A DNA stretch of 64,000 nt from Salinisphaera dokdonensis (GCF_040361215.1 NZ_APND01000004.1:1-64000), one strand, 5' to 3'; counted from the first letter of the stretch, positions 1 through 8,033 are shown. Numbers and translations: made by a program. The notes: a model not told the origin generated them from the letters alone.

Positions 1-318
1 AGCTGATGGGGAAAAGTACGCTAACTCACGCGTTTTCACACAGCCTGGGCCAAAAGCGGACCTTGCGACCATCGATTCGCCTAGGTTGCTATGCCTCGAG
101 ATTGGGCTGCTACTCAATAGCGGGGGATGGTCGGCGGCGAGCCGGAAGCCGGAAAACGAAGCCGGAAAACAAGGTCGGCAAAGATCAGGGGCTCGAGCGG
201 TAGCGCGACCGCTATCCCTCCGCTAGTTAAAGCCGGCCTGCGATTAGTCGATACAACCGATAGGGGGAAGCTACATTACTAGCTCCTCCTTGCGAAAATT
301 CACGGAGGGAGAATAAGA
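1..318. other. Left-edge stretch without a convincing gene
   Basis: No coding frame here has a credible start and composition. A 65-codon frame at 6-203 has low-complexity, arginine-rich content and no ribosome site, so I do not call it. A 13-base unit (gaagccggaaaac) occurs twice in tandem at 145-170. The end of the stretch holds the ribosome site (ggaggga, about 304-310) of the next gene. Confidence 0.5.
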
Positions 319-774
319 ATGCGTAAATCGTTTGCAGCACTAGCGATCGCGAGCCTTGTTTCAGGCCCGGCCTTTGCGGCGAACACGATTTCCGAATCCA
401 TGAGTCCGGGGTCGATGCTTGTACTAAGCACGGGCGGCCAAAGCATGGCGAACTTTTACGTCAGTGCTTTGGATTTTCATAGCGGCACGTCGCTCGATCA
501 GAAGACACTCACTGCTATCGACTGGGACACAACCTACTATCCCGAGGCAACCGCAGAGGTCGTCGATCTATGCTTCTACGAACCTTATCAAGCAGAACCG
601 GCTCGGTGTGTCGACATCGCCCCAAATAGCAACGGTACGAGTACTGACTTCAACGATCTACGATTCGAAGACGGCGTACAGGTCTCAATCGTCCACGGTA
701 CTGACCAAGCAACGGATACGTTTATATACCCCGAAGGCGAGGATTCCGTCACGCTTGTGTACGAAATCGAGTAA
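319..774 (+). CDS. Small exported protein of unknown function
   Basis: A 151-residue protein that I do not recognise. It opens with a clear Sec signal peptide: a basic start (MRKS), a hydrophobic stretch, and a cleavage site after GPAFA near residue 20. The mature part is acidic, with two cysteines (CFY and RCVD around residues 91-102) that could form a disulfide. It has no lipobox and no further membrane segment, so a periplasmic or secreted location is expected. The start is supported by ggaggga 8 bases upstream. The next gene begins 38 bases downstream in the same direction, so the two may share a transcript. No function can be assigned from sequence alone. Confidence 0.75.
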   Translation: MRKSFAALAIASLVSGPAFAANTISESMSPGSMLVLSTGGQSMANFYVSALDFHSGTSLDQKTLTAIDWDTTYYPEATAEVVDLCFYEPYQAEPARCVDIAPNSNGTSTDFNDLRFEDGVQVSIVHGTDQATDTFIYPEGEDSVTLVYEIE

Positions 775-812
775 TCGCTGGGCGTTGCGCGTTAATAGAA
801 TTTGTAGAGATC

Positions 813-1691
813 ATGATGAAAGCCGTACAGTCTTCTCTAAATATTGATGCTTCGAACGCGGCGCAACGTAAGGGAAACTCTAAAGCGCTCGATGCGGCCG
901 GGAGTCAATCCTCCGGTCGCATCGAGCACGCTCAGAAGTCGACTGAAAGCAGCACGTCAGTCGCCCTTAAAGGGCGCTCAATCATGTTGTCGCGTCTTTT
1001 TGCGACAGACGATCCTAACGCCAAGCCGGACATGCTTTCGGGCAACGGGATGGGTACTGACTTATTCAAGAATCGCCATCTGTTTCTAACAGCCGATGAC
1101 CGCAGCATGCTTTCGGATATGTACGCGTATGCCGATTCGCAAGGCGCCGATCTGAATTACGTGGATAGCGTGGCATACGACCTGGCGGACTATCGACGTA
1201 AAGACAACGGCAGAATTGTAGCCAACGCCAACAACGGTAACCGGTTCGATTCGGAAGGCCATCAGAAGACCTTCAGTTTTATCGAAGCGGATGCCGCGAC
1301 GGCTGAACGCATTAAAAACAGCGATGCACTGAACTCGACCCGCTTCGACCTTGGGTTTCTCGAATTCCATCTTGATCCAGGCTACGACTTTAACCATACG
1401 ACCGATTTCGACTTTCTCGAAGCCATGGTGACGAAATTTTCCGATAGTGACCAAGCGCAGACGACCGGGCTGCCTTCAAAGTTTCAGACCCATACGTCGA
1501 ATGGTGCCAACGCCTACGAGGTCCATTACTCCGAGGAAGTGGTACTTGAGCCGTATACCGTCGATCACGCGAGCGGTGACGCTGCGCAGCAAGGTCTAGA
1601 TAAGACTCAAAGCATCGTCGATGAAATCCGCGCCGGTATGCAGGATGGTCGACTGTTGAAGGCTCAATTCTGGCTGGGGCTGTTGAGATAG
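813..1691 (+). CDS. Hypothetical cytoplasmic protein, pseudomonad-like family
   Basis: A 292-residue protein with no signal peptide or membrane span. The first 50 residues are polar and low in complexity, rich in Ser, Gln and Ala. The body has distinctive segments such as LSRLFATDDPNA, FLTADDRSMLSDMYAYA and QGADLNYVDSVAYDLADYRR. From memory, similar segments occur in uncharacterised Pseudomonas proteins of about 250-300 residues; this is recollection, not a search. Two ATG codons lie in tandem at 813 and 816 and the ribosome site is weak. It follows the exported protein at 319 and is followed by an insertion-sequence remnant. No role is known to me. Confidence 0.7.
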   Translation: MMKAVQSSLNIDASNAAQRKGNSKALDAAGSQSSGRIEHAQKSTESSTSVALKGRSIMLSRLFATDDPNAKPDMLSGNGMGTDLFKNRHLFLTADDRSMLSDMYAYADSQGADLNYVDSVAYDLADYRRKDNGRIVANANNGNRFDSEGHQKTFSFIEADAATAERIKNSDALNSTRFDLGFLEFHLDPGYDFNHTTDFDFLEAMVTKFSDSDQAQTTGLPSKFQTHTSNGANAYEVHYSEEVVLEPYTVDHASGDAAQQGLDKTQSIVDEIRAGMQDGRLLKAQFWLGLLR

Positions 1692-1768
1692 CCTTGGCGC
1701 TTTTCGCGCTCCACGCGAGGAACGGCGTCCGAACGAGGCCGTCACCTGCGAAGCCAGCGCTTGCATAG

Positions 1769-2029
1769 CCGTATCGCTTCCAGGGCGCTGATCGCGTCGG
1801 CAGCGCGTACGACAACGCGTTGGCCGAGACGGTAATCGGGCTGTTCAAGACCGAGGTCATCCGTCGCAGCGGACCGTGGCGCCATCTTGAGGCGGTGGAA
1901 TTCGCCACCATGGGCTGGGTCGACTGGTTCAACCGTCAACGCCTTCTCGGCCCCATCGGCGACATCCCGCCGGCCGAGGCTGAAGAAGAGTTCTATGCCA
2001 CACTTTCCGAGTCCGCCGAGGCAGCGTGA
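1769..2029 (+). pseudogene. IS3-family transposase (OrfB) C-terminal remnant
   Basis: The reading frame from about 1769 to the stop at 2027-2029 encodes the end of an IS3-type integrase-like transposase. The hallmark YDNALAET lies around 1808-1830, followed by EVIRRSGPWRHLEAVEFAT, WVDWFNRQRLL and IGDIPPAEAE. YDN..AE carries the last acidic catalytic residue of the DDE triad. An in-frame TAG at 1766-1768 and the absence of the first two-thirds of the enzyme and of OrfA show that it is a fragment. I saw no clear terminal inverted repeats. It marks past insertion-sequence activity in this accessory region. Confidence 0.85.
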
Positions 2030-2166
2030 CTCAAACCCACGAGCCTCCGGGAAGCCCGGGGCGATTCACTGACGTTGATATGCCCTTCCATCCATGACCG
2101 CTTTGGGTCGCCATCAGACGATCGTCAGTGCGGCGATGATAAAGGCTGCTTGTATTTTCAGAACCG

Positions 2167-2364
2167 ATGAATAAAAAATCAGATAATCTGTTTTTCCTAT
2201 ATTTAGGCACAGTATTGGTTATCTTCGGCACCCTGATCTTTTTTGAGGGCGGCTACTATTCTTCGCGATTCGGAGCCGTTAGCTTCGGCGGACACCACGA
2301 TATCGTCGGCTTCGTTTTTATCACGCTGGGTGGCATGTGCTTTTGGAGTGTGTTCAGGAAGTAG
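2167..2364 (+). CDS. Small membrane protein
   Basis: A 65-residue protein with two predicted membrane helices, about residues 9-26 (FLYLGTVLVIFGTLIFF) and 46-62 (IVGFVFITLGGMCFWSVF). They are joined by a loop containing SFGGHHD, and a short basic tail follows. The ATG start is preceded only by a weak purine run. The local sequence is AT-richer than its neighbours. It stands alone after the transposase remnant. I do not recognise a family. Confidence 0.55.
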   Translation: MNKKSDNLFFLYLGTVLVIFGTLIFFEGGYYSSRFGAVSFGGHHDIVGFVFITLGGMCFWSVFRK

Positions 2365-2712
2365 CAAATCATTTACGCGTACTGTTACTACGAACTGATT
2401 CCGCAACTACGTAGCACGAGATTCTGTTGTCCCTAGGCCAGTAGTAGCCGTGGCGACTAGGGCCACTTAGTTAGCGTGCTATCAACGTCATATAACGGGC
2501 AGCAAAACAGCCAGCCATAAGGCGGTCTTTGCGACGAATGGCTGCTATGGGTCGATTCCTGCCGTTAGCAGACCGCGACCTACCGCTGGCCGCTCTTAGC
2601 ACTACTCCTAAACTCTCACTAGCGGCAATCTACTGACCGTAGGAACCCTGATATTCGAACCCCGAACTCGCGTGCATCGTGAGCGGCTCTATTTCGATGC
2701 AACGGCAATCGC
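2365..2712. other. Intergenic stretch without a gene
   Basis: All frames are interrupted by frequent stops and I see no RNA gene. Around 2520-2570 a segment (aatggctgctatgggtcg and flanks) resembles intergenic filler that I recall from other gammaproteobacteria, but I cannot confirm a repeat family. The promoter of the DUF2383 gene at 2713 must lie at its right end. Confidence 0.4.
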
Positions 2713-3153
2713 ATGGTTACTTTAGTCGGTCATGAAGGCGATCTCACCGATCTGCTTTGGGATCTGATTCGGCTCGATTATGACGCGATCGACGCATACG
2801 ACGCGGCGATCGAGCGGCTCGAGGACACGCGGGCAAAGGAAGCCCTGGCGTCGTTCCGCAAGGATCACGAACGCCATATAAGCGATTTGACACCTCATCT
2901 GCGCGATATGGGCGGCGACGTGCCTACGGGTAGCGGCCCGAAGAGTCTGTTGACTCAAGGCAAGGTCAAGTTCGCCAACATCGGTGGCGATTCCGCGATT
3001 CTCACGGCGATGGCGACGAACGAGGTGGAAACCGAAGCTGCCTATCGCACGGCCAGTGCGCGTACCGATATCGACGATCGACTCCGCGCCAAGCTCGAGG
3101 AAGCCATGGCAGACGAGGCGCGTCACAAACAGTGGATGAAAGAGCGCGCGTAG
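2713..3153 (+). CDS. DUF2383-type ferritin-like protein
   Basis: A 146-residue, wholly helical protein built like a ferritin-like four-helix bundle. Acidic and His positions are spaced along the helices: LDYDAIDAYDAAIERLED, FRKDHERHISDL, MATNEVETEAAYRTA and EAMADEARHKQWMKER. The pattern fits the DUF2383 family, whose members have E/D..H metal-ligand motifs (here E..H in the second helix and DEARH in the last). No signal peptide is present. A manganese catalase starts 57 bases downstream on the same strand, so a shared job in metal handling or peroxide defence is a reasonable inference. The biochemical activity of the family is unknown to me. Confidence 0.75.
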   Translation: MVTLVGHEGDLTDLLWDLIRLDYDAIDAYDAAIERLEDTRAKEALASFRKDHERHISDLTPHLRDMGGDVPTGSGPKSLLTQGKVKFANIGGDSAILTAMATNEVETEAAYRTASARTDIDDRLRAKLEEAMADEARHKQWMKERA

Positions 3154-3210
3154 TACCTCACGCGTCACTTTCGCTGTGCAACTCTTCCTTTCAAATACCG
3201 AGGACTCACT

Positions 3211-4035
3211 ATGTTCCGTCACTCCTCCAAGCTTCAGTACCCGGTCAAGGTGGACAAGCCCGACCCGCAGTTCGCCATGCTGCTCCAGCAGGCGATCGGC
3301 GGTGTCGAGGGCGAGATCCGCGTGGCCATGCAGTATTTCTTCCAGGCCATGGGCGCCCGCGGCGACGATCGAATTCGCGATCTGCTGATGTCCACGGCCA
3401 CCGAAGAGCTGTCGCATATCGAGATGCTCGGCCATGCGGTCGCGCTCAATCTTGAAGGAGCGCCGCTGTCCTATCAGGAGGAATCCGCCAAGGACCCGGT
3501 CATCAACGCCATTCTCGGCGGCATGAACCCGCGGCATCTGCTTTCCTCGGGCCTGTCGGCGATGCCGGTCAACGCCAACGGCGTGCCGTTCGACATGAGC
3601 CATGTCTATGCCACCGGCAACATCGGGGCGGACATGATGTGCAACGTGGCAGCCGAGGCCGGCGGTCGGGTGCTCGCCTCGCGGCTCTACAACTGGACCG
3701 ACGACAAGGGCATGAAGGACTTCCTGTCGTTCCTGATCGCCCGGGATACCTATCACCAGCAGCAGTGGCTGGCGATCATCGAGGAGCTCGGCGGCATGGA
3801 AGAACAGCTGCCGATTCCGAACTCGACCCCCGATGATCACGAAGCCAAGGAGCATTCCTACTACTACCTCAACACCCTGCTGGACAAGCAGGCCCCGGAA
3901 GGCCGCTGGAGCCAGGGGCCGTCGCTGGACGGGCGTAGCGAATACTCGATGAAGCAGGAGCCCGAGCCGCTGGGTCAGGAACCCTCGCTCGGCAAGGCGC
4001 GTGAAGGCGCGCGTGCCCAGAAGGAACAGATGTAG
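3211..4035 (+). CDS. Manganese (non-haem) catalase
   Basis: A 274-residue enzyme that dismutates hydrogen peroxide to water and oxygen at a dimanganese centre. The expected ligands are present in a ferritin-like bundle: Glu35 (GVEGEIRVAMQYFF), Glu66 and His69 (TATEELSHIEML), Glu149 (NVAAEAGGR) and His182 (RDTYHQQQW). Length matches the family. The C-terminus is polar and rich in Glu, Pro and Ser, as often seen in this family. It follows the DUF2383 gene and ends in a strong terminator, so the two probably form one oxidative-stress unit. Cytoplasmic, with no signal peptide. The order of metal ligands makes this a confident call. Confidence 0.95.
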   Translation: MFRHSSKLQYPVKVDKPDPQFAMLLQQAIGGVEGEIRVAMQYFFQAMGARGDDRIRDLLMSTATEELSHIEMLGHAVALNLEGAPLSYQEESAKDPVINAILGGMNPRHLLSSGLSAMPVNANGVPFDMSHVYATGNIGADMMCNVAAEAGGRVLASRLYNWTDDKGMKDFLSFLIARDTYHQQQWLAIIEELGGMEEQLPIPNSTPDDHEAKEHSYYYLNTLLDKQAPEGRWSQGPSLDGRSEYSMKQEPEPLGQEPSLGKAREGARAQKEQM

Positions 4036-4050
4036 TTCCGGTACGACAGG

Positions 4051-4086
4051 CTGCCGCGCCGGCTACCGCTGGCGCGGCAGTTTTTT
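4051..4086 (+). terminator. Rho-independent terminator after the catalase gene
   Basis: A perfect 10-base inverted repeat (ctgccgcgcc / ggcgcggcag) encloses a 10-base loop and is followed directly by six T residues at 4081-4086. It lies 15 bases after the catalase stop codon. Confidence 0.95.
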
Positions 4087-4141
4087 ATGTTTAATTCGCC
4101 GGCGTGTGCGCCTGCGATCAGCCTGAAGATTGCTATCCTCC

Positions 4142-4774
4142 ATGTGGCAGTGGATTAACCAGAACGCGCAAGCGCTATCCTTCTTTGCCAGCGTCGGTAC
4201 GCTCGGCGTGTGGCTGTTCTATGCGCACCTGCTCTATGCCGGTTTTCGTCGCCAGCGCCAGGCACGAATCCTGATCAATCAGGGGTGGGGGCAACAGGTC
4301 GATTCGGTGTGCCTGATCAGCAACATGAGTCAGGAGCCGATCTATATTCACAGCATCAATCTGACCATTCGAGCTAGCGATAACGAATATACCGAGTCGG
4401 TGACCGACTTCGACAATGCGAAGCCGAAAGATAGCGAGGACCGGCCGCAGGAAATTACCCTGCAGGGCCCGCTACGCCCGGGTGAGCAGATCAATCTCGG
4501 CACCTTCCGCTCATTGCTTCGCCAGACGGCAGAGCGGCACAAGGAATTGAGCGCCGACGAGTCGCAGCTGCTACGCGACCTCGACGTGAACAACTTCAAG
4601 ATCACCGTCATCGCCAGCTATGGCCCCGAAGGCGGGATTATCGGCGCGCAGCGCAAGTTCCTCGTTCGAGGCGACGACAACCAGCTACTGCGACCGGTCG
4701 CGATCAACACGAAGAGGATGGCGAAACGCGCCGCCCGCCAGAAGTTGCAGCATTGGGTCGAACGAGAAATCTAA
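4142..4774 (+). CDS. Membrane-anchored hypothetical protein
   Basis: About 210 residues. One hydrophobic helix near the N-terminus (about residues 13-33, ending WLFYAHLLYAGF) is followed by a basic stop (RRQRQAR) and a soluble domain. That topology suggests a short periplasmic N-terminus and a cytoplasmic body. The body alternates beta-like stretches (ILINQGWG, VCLISNMSQEPIYIHSINLTI) and ends in a basic helix. I chose the ATG at 4142; a TTG four codons upstream is possible. No family is recognised. It stands alone downstream of the catalase terminator, so it should have its own promoter in 4087-4141. Confidence 0.6.
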   Translation: MWQWINQNAQALSFFASVGTLGVWLFYAHLLYAGFRRQRQARILINQGWGQQVDSVCLISNMSQEPIYIHSINLTIRASDNEYTESVTDFDNAKPKDSEDRPQEITLQGPLRPGEQINLGTFRSLLRQTAERHKELSADESQLLRDLDVNNFKITVIASYGPEGGIIGAQRKFLVRGDDNQLLRPVAINTKRMAKRAARQKLQHWVEREI

Positions 4775-4901
4775 CTAGCCACCCAAATTGTTCACAACTT
4801 AATGGCCCACCAACGGGCATACCCGTATTGCGAACACTCAGCTAAGCTTCCCGGAACGCGGCTATGCGCGGGCATGATGCTGAAACCATCGGGTACGGGC
4901 G

Positions 4902-5219
4902 ATGACTAAGCGACAAAAAGAATTGACGGGTCTCGCTCTGGGCGAGGTTCTTGATACAGCCGCCGAACGAATACATGAGATGCGTCAGTGGCTCGCCTCC
5001 GACGACCCTGCCGCAGCTGCACATTTCTTCGCGGCCATCGAAGACGCAGAGCAGGCGCTGAAGTTCGCCAGGCACACCGCGTTTGAGCCCCTGCAAGACC
5101 ACGATGGCAACCCCCGCTTTAGGAGTGGGATTGTATGCAGCGCTAGCCCTTTACCCGCCGCGCGAGGCGTGGCCGGTATGCGCGTTGATAAAGCCGACTC
5201 TACTGGTGATCCAACCTGA
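4902..5219 (+). CDS. Small hypothetical protein
   Basis: A 105-residue frame. The first 65 residues look like a genuine helical, acidic domain (LTGLALGEVLDTAAERIHEM, then FFAAIEDAEQALKFARHTAF). The last 40 residues are low in complexity and may be read-through of non-coding sequence or a frameshifted tail. The start is ATG after gggcg. No recognisable family and no partner gene. It may be the front of a damaged gene. Confidence 0.45.
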   Translation: MTKRQKELTGLALGEVLDTAAERIHEMRQWLASDDPAAAAHFFAAIEDAEQALKFARHTAFEPLQDHDGNPRFRSGIVCSASPLPAARGVAGMRVDKADSTGDPT

Positions 5220-5277
5220 AAGCGCGACAACGGGCGACGAAAAGCGGCAATGGCGGCGCGTTGTCCTGTTCAGACCG

Positions 5278-5547
5278 CTAATCTTGAGTCGACGGCAGTT
5301 CCAGCCACGCCGGCAGCGGATCTCGTTCTGGAGCGAACAAATGCTCGACCAGCTTCACGATCGCGACATCGCGCTCATCGCCCACGAACTCCTCGAGTAG
5401 TGCGCTAGCGGGCTGGCGGGCATTGAACTTCGTGTCGAGGCGCGACAACGCCCCCTGGTAGATCGCTCGCAGCTCCTCGTTATCCAGGCGCGGGCCTATC
5501 TCGGCTGGAACGCCCAGGTACTGCCGCAGATCATCGCTATCCCGCAT
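5278..5547 (-). CDS. Small hypothetical protein
   Basis: An 89-residue acidic, mostly helical protein on the minus strand. The ATG at 5547 has a plausible ribosome site (aagga) about 9 bases upstream. The sequence (MRDSDDLRQYLGVPAEIG, LDNEELRAIYQGALSRLD, LLEEFVGDERDVAIVKLVEH) is compositionally convincing and unlike a shadow frame. No signal peptide, no membrane helix and no family that I can name. It is convergent with the gene at 4902. Confidence 0.5.
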   Translation of the reverse strand: MRDSDDLRQYLGVPAEIGPRLDNEELRAIYQGALSRLDTKFNARQPASALLEEFVGDERDVAIVKLVEHLFAPERDPLPAWLELPSTQD

Positions 5548-5723
5548 GAATCGAGTTCCTTGCTAGATCGACCGTGAACGTGTCTATTCCGCTCGCTCTG
5601 CGTGCCTGAGTCAACGCTACCCGTACGGTGGCCGAGGGATGCGCACAGCAAGATCCCGTCGCCGTGCGCTCGTTCGAGCGATCATATAGCTTTATGTGAA
5701 CGCATTACGTTTGTAGCCTTTCT

Positions 5724-6152
5724 ATGGAAGACGTCACTGCCGTTGAACGCGTCCTCGGACTCGAACACTCCGAACGCTCATCCGTGCTGCTCATGGCTGA
5801 GCGCATACAGCGCGGGTTCCCGGTGAACACGCTCATGCGCCTGCAACGCGCCGTGGCACCCGAAGACAAGGGGTTCGTGTATCGCATTGTCGCGCGGCCC
5901 ACGCTTCAGCGCCGGCGCAAGATGCGGCAACCCCTGAATCCTCACGACAGCGAGAAGGCGTATCGCGTCGCGCGAGCCTGGACGGCCGCGGTTCGTGTCT
6001 ACCAGGACGATGAAACCGCCCGGGCCTTCCTCGAGCGTAAACACCCCTTGCTCGACGACCAGGCACCGATGACAGTCGCGATGCAGAACAGCGCCGGCCT
6101 GGAAGCCGTTGAGGATCTGCTGGGACGTCTGGAGCATGGCAGCGCCCTGTGA
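5724..6152 (+). CDS. Xre/MbcA/ParS-type antitoxin (DUF2384)
   Basis: A 142-residue protein with the layout of the Xre-like antitoxins that pair with RES-domain toxins. The helical N-terminal half (residues 1-65) resembles a degenerate helix-turn-helix domain. The C-terminal toxin-binding region has the family pattern: AFLERKHPLLDDQAPM (about residues 98-113), then LEAVEDLLGRLEHG near the end. In this family the antitoxin neutralises an NAD-degrading RES toxin encoded just downstream. Here the expected toxin is not intact: only a 20-codon frame overlaps the stop (see 6149-6208), and a VapBC pair follows. The gene therefore looks like an orphan antitoxin. ATG start; promoter probably within 5548-5723. 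Confidence 0.75.
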   Translation: MEDVTAVERVLGLEHSERSSVLLMAERIQRGFPVNTLMRLQRAVAPEDKGFVYRIVARPTLQRRRKMRQPLNPHDSEKAYRVARAWTAAVRVYQDDETARAFLERKHPLLDDQAPMTVAMQNSAGLEAVEDLLGRLEHGSAL

Positions 6153-6208
6153 GCGACCAGTGGCGCGATTCAGTGCTTGATCGGCATCCAGCACGCGCTA
6201 GCGGTTAA
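6149..6208 (+). pseudogene. Possible stub of the RES toxin gene partnered with the antitoxin at 5724
   Basis: A GTG at 6149 overlaps the antitoxin stop by four bases (GTGA), the usual coupling in such operons. It opens a frame of about 20 codons beginning VSDQWRDSVL and stopping at 6206-6208. RES toxins often begin with a short segment of this type before their conserved core; nothing of the core follows. I infer that the toxin gene was cut off when the adjacent VapBC module or other DNA arrived. The match is short, so this is a hypothesis. Confidence 0.3.
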
Positions 6209-6215
6209 TGGATTA

Positions 6216-6232
6216 TGCTTGCACTGCAAGCA
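6216..6232. promoter_or_regulatory. Palindromic operator in front of vapBC
   Basis: A perfect 17-base palindrome, tgcttgc-act-gcaagca, overlaps a -10-like tatgct at about 6214-6219 and lies 11 bases before the antitoxin ATG. FitAB/VapBC complexes bind such palindromes to repress their own promoter. Function here is inferred from position. Confidence 0.65.
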
Positions 6233-6242
6233 ATGCACAGGA

Positions 6243-6485
6243 ATGCTAGTAGTGTCAGCCGTCACCATTCGCAACCTTTCCGAAGAAACCCACCGTGCGC
6301 TCAAGGTGCGTGCTGCTAAGCACGGCCGCAGCATGGAAGCTGAACTGCGCGCCATTCTCGAAAGTGCCGTGCGCCCGAAGACGCGCCTCGGGACAGCGCT
6401 CGCCGAGTTCGGCCGGGAAATGGGCGGCGTGGAGTTGCCAACAAACCGCGATGATTCACCCCTCGAGCCAGCGACGTTCGAGTGA
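6243..6485 (+). CDS. vapB: VapB/FitA-like ribbon-helix-helix antitoxin
   Basis: About 80 residues. The N-terminus (VTIRNLSEETHRALKVRAAKHGRSMEAE, read as two overlapping segments) is the ribbon-helix-helix DNA-binding domain of FitA-type antitoxins: a beta strand followed by two helices. The C-terminal tail (GTALAEFGREMGGVELP) is the usual toxin-binding arm. It overlaps the toxin start by four bases (GTGA). ATG at 6243 is taken as the start; GTG at 6252 would also keep the whole DNA-binding fold. The palindrome just upstream is the likely operator for autorepression with VapC. Confidence 0.88.
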   Translation: MLVVSAVTIRNLSEETHRALKVRAAKHGRSMEAELRAILESAVRPKTRLGTALAEFGREMGGVELPTNRDDSPLEPATFE

Positions 6486-6901
6486 TCATTCTCGATACCG
6501 ACGTCGTCTCAGAACCCATGAAGCCCCAGGCGAACCCGCTGGTAACGCAGTGGCTGGATCGCCAGGCGCCCGAGACGCTCTACCTTACGGTCGTCAACCT
6601 CGCTGAACTGTTGGCGGGGGTGGAGCAGATGTCGGTAGGGCAACGCCAGAATGATCTGCGGCATGGCCTGACCCGTTTGTTACGGGCGCTGTTCGACCAG
6701 CGCATTTTGCCGTTCGACCAGCGGGAGGCCGAGGTGTTCGCTCAGATGAGCGCAACGGTCAGGGCCAGCGGCCGTGTATTGCCTATGGCTGATGGTCAGA
6801 TCGCCGCGATTGCCGCGACGCACGGTTTCAGCGTGGCCACGCGCGACATCGAACCGTTCGCGGCTGCCGGGGTGCCCGTAATCAATCCGTGGGCCGAGTA
6901 G
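6482..6901 (+). CDS. vapC: VapC/FitB-like PIN-domain ribonuclease toxin
   Basis: A 139-residue PIN-domain protein of the FitB branch. PIN toxins cut RNA, often tRNA or rRNA, in a magnesium-dependent way. The acidic active-site residues are in place: Asp5 (MIILDTDVVSE), Glu42 (NLAELLAG), Asp104 (PMADGQIAAIA) and Asp122 (ATRDIEPF). The protein appears intact. It begins at a GTG overlapping the antitoxin stop and so is translationally coupled to it. The pair is a complete type II toxin-antitoxin module placed next to an orphan Xre-type antitoxin. Confidence 0.92.
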   Translation: MIILDTDVVSEPMKPQANPLVTQWLDRQAPETLYLTVVNLAELLAGVEQMSVGQRQNDLRHGLTRLLRALFDQRILPFDQREAEVFAQMSATVRASGRVLPMADGQIAAIAATHGFSVATRDIEPFAAAGVPVINPWAE

Positions 6902-6947
6902 GGCGGCGTTCGGCGTATGAAGGCCATGATCGCCACGAGTGATACCC

Positions 6948-7319
6948 ATGTGCAGCTCAGCCCACGCTGATCCCAGACCGGCGTGCCCGGAGTGCCAGGA
7001 ACCGCTGGTGCTCGAGGATGCCTCGGCCGACCACTATCACTGGCGCTGTCGTGAGCCGTTCTGCAAGGGCGCGCGCGTGATGGCACGCAGCGAGCAACAC
7101 TTCGAGGGATACTGGCCTAAGTGGCGAATCGGACGCCTCTATCGCGCCGTGATCATGGAAGCACGGCGTCGCGCTTTTAATTACAGCGACACCGAGCGGC
7201 AGAGCACTTTCAATCCCTGTATCGGCGAGGTGTTTTCAAGCCTATGTCGTCGACTGCCAGCAAATCACCGTACGCTGATTTCGACATTCCCAAAGCATCC
7301 CACCATCGCGGTTTGCTGA
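6948..7319 (+). CDS. Small protein with a zinc-ribbon-like N-terminus
   Basis: About 123 residues. Near the N-terminus two cysteine pairs, CPEC and CREPFC, are separated by about 20 residues (VLEDASADHYHWR). This spacing is typical of a rubredoxin-like or treble-clef zinc ribbon. The remainder is basic and without clear fold, and the last 40 residues (from STFNPCIGEV on) look less like protein. No family recognised. ATG at 6948 is preferred to GTG at 6939. It is convergent with, and overlaps by 55 bases, the minus-strand gene ending at 7265, so one of the two 3' ends may be wrong. Confidence 0.45.
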   Translation: MCSSAHADPRPACPECQEPLVLEDASADHYHWRCREPFCKGARVMARSEQHFEGYWPKWRIGRLYRAVIMEARRRAFNYSDTERQSTFNPCIGEVFSSLCRRLPANHRTLISTFPKHPTIAVC

Positions 7320-7630
7320 GCCCGGTTTGTATCGAACGCTACAGCGAGGAAATCGACCGTCTTGTCTGATTGGTCGTAGCGCGGCTCACCAACGAGCTCT
7401 AGCGAAGCGACCTCGGCGCTAGGGTCATGCTGCTTGAGGTGGCGCACGATATGCGATCGCAGTGCCGCCTCAGTCATGTCGCGACACTCCACATCGAATT
7501 GACCCCGCAATCCCGCTTCGATATGTGCGGCCACGGGCAGGACGCAGGCCACGAGCACGAAGAAGCCGAGCACAGCCAGGATAAAGGCGAGTGCGGTCGT
7601 TACAAGGGCGTTGGAGATCCGGCGAAGCAT
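7265..7630 (-). CDS. Single-span membrane protein of unknown function
   Basis: About 121 residues from the ATG at 7630; an upstream start at 7666 is possible. A long hydrophobic helix occupies about residues 9-34 (ALAFILAVLGFFVLVACVLP) after a basic N-terminus (MLRRISN), so the soluble remainder would face the periplasm. The soluble part contains a CRDM and a VGCFG cysteine that could pair. No family recognised. It overlaps the end of the plus-strand gene at 6948 tail to tail. Confidence 0.45.
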   Translation of the reverse strand: MLRRISNALVTTALAFILAVLGFFVLVACVLPVAAHIEAGLRGQFDVECRDMTEAALRSHIVRHLKQHDPSAEVASLELVGEPRYDQSDKTVDFLAVAFDTNRAQQTAMVGCFGNVEISVR

Positions 7631-8033
7631 GGAAGAACTGTGCCGGTCGGCGACACGGTCAGGCAACTCAGTCGCGCGGTGGTAGTACTAGTTGTAGTGC
7701 GCGCAGCAGCCGGTACGCAATTTAAATAGGGCTAACGCCACGATTACGCTTCTACAGAATTTCCGGTTTGTCAGAGACAGCCGTAAGCGCCCCAGAGCCA
7801 TTCGTCGAACCGGTGCTAGAAACGTGGCGGGATGACGCCGAAGAGGCGATTCTGCATCTGCGTATTTCTGGGCTTCGAGCGCTCTAACAGCCTGCGCTGA
7901 CGGTACCCAAGGCATAAAGAGCCATATGGTTGACCGAGGGCGGTAGTAATACTCGATGAGCAGGGGCAGGCCCCATCTATCGCTTCGCGGGTTTGCTACT
8001 CTCAACTATCGAAGTACGTCGCGGAGACCTGCT

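Noticed and set aside
6..203. 65-codon frame at the left edge
   Set aside because: Repetitive, Arg/Gly-rich content with a 13-base tandem duplication and no ribosome site.
2722..3855. 377-codon open frame antisense to the DUF2383 and catalase genes
   Set aside because: Shadow spanning two genes and the gap between them; catalase ligands on the plus strand settle the coding strand.
7688..8005. 105-codon minus-strand frame
   Set aside because: No ribosome site and unlike protein in composition; left as intergenic.
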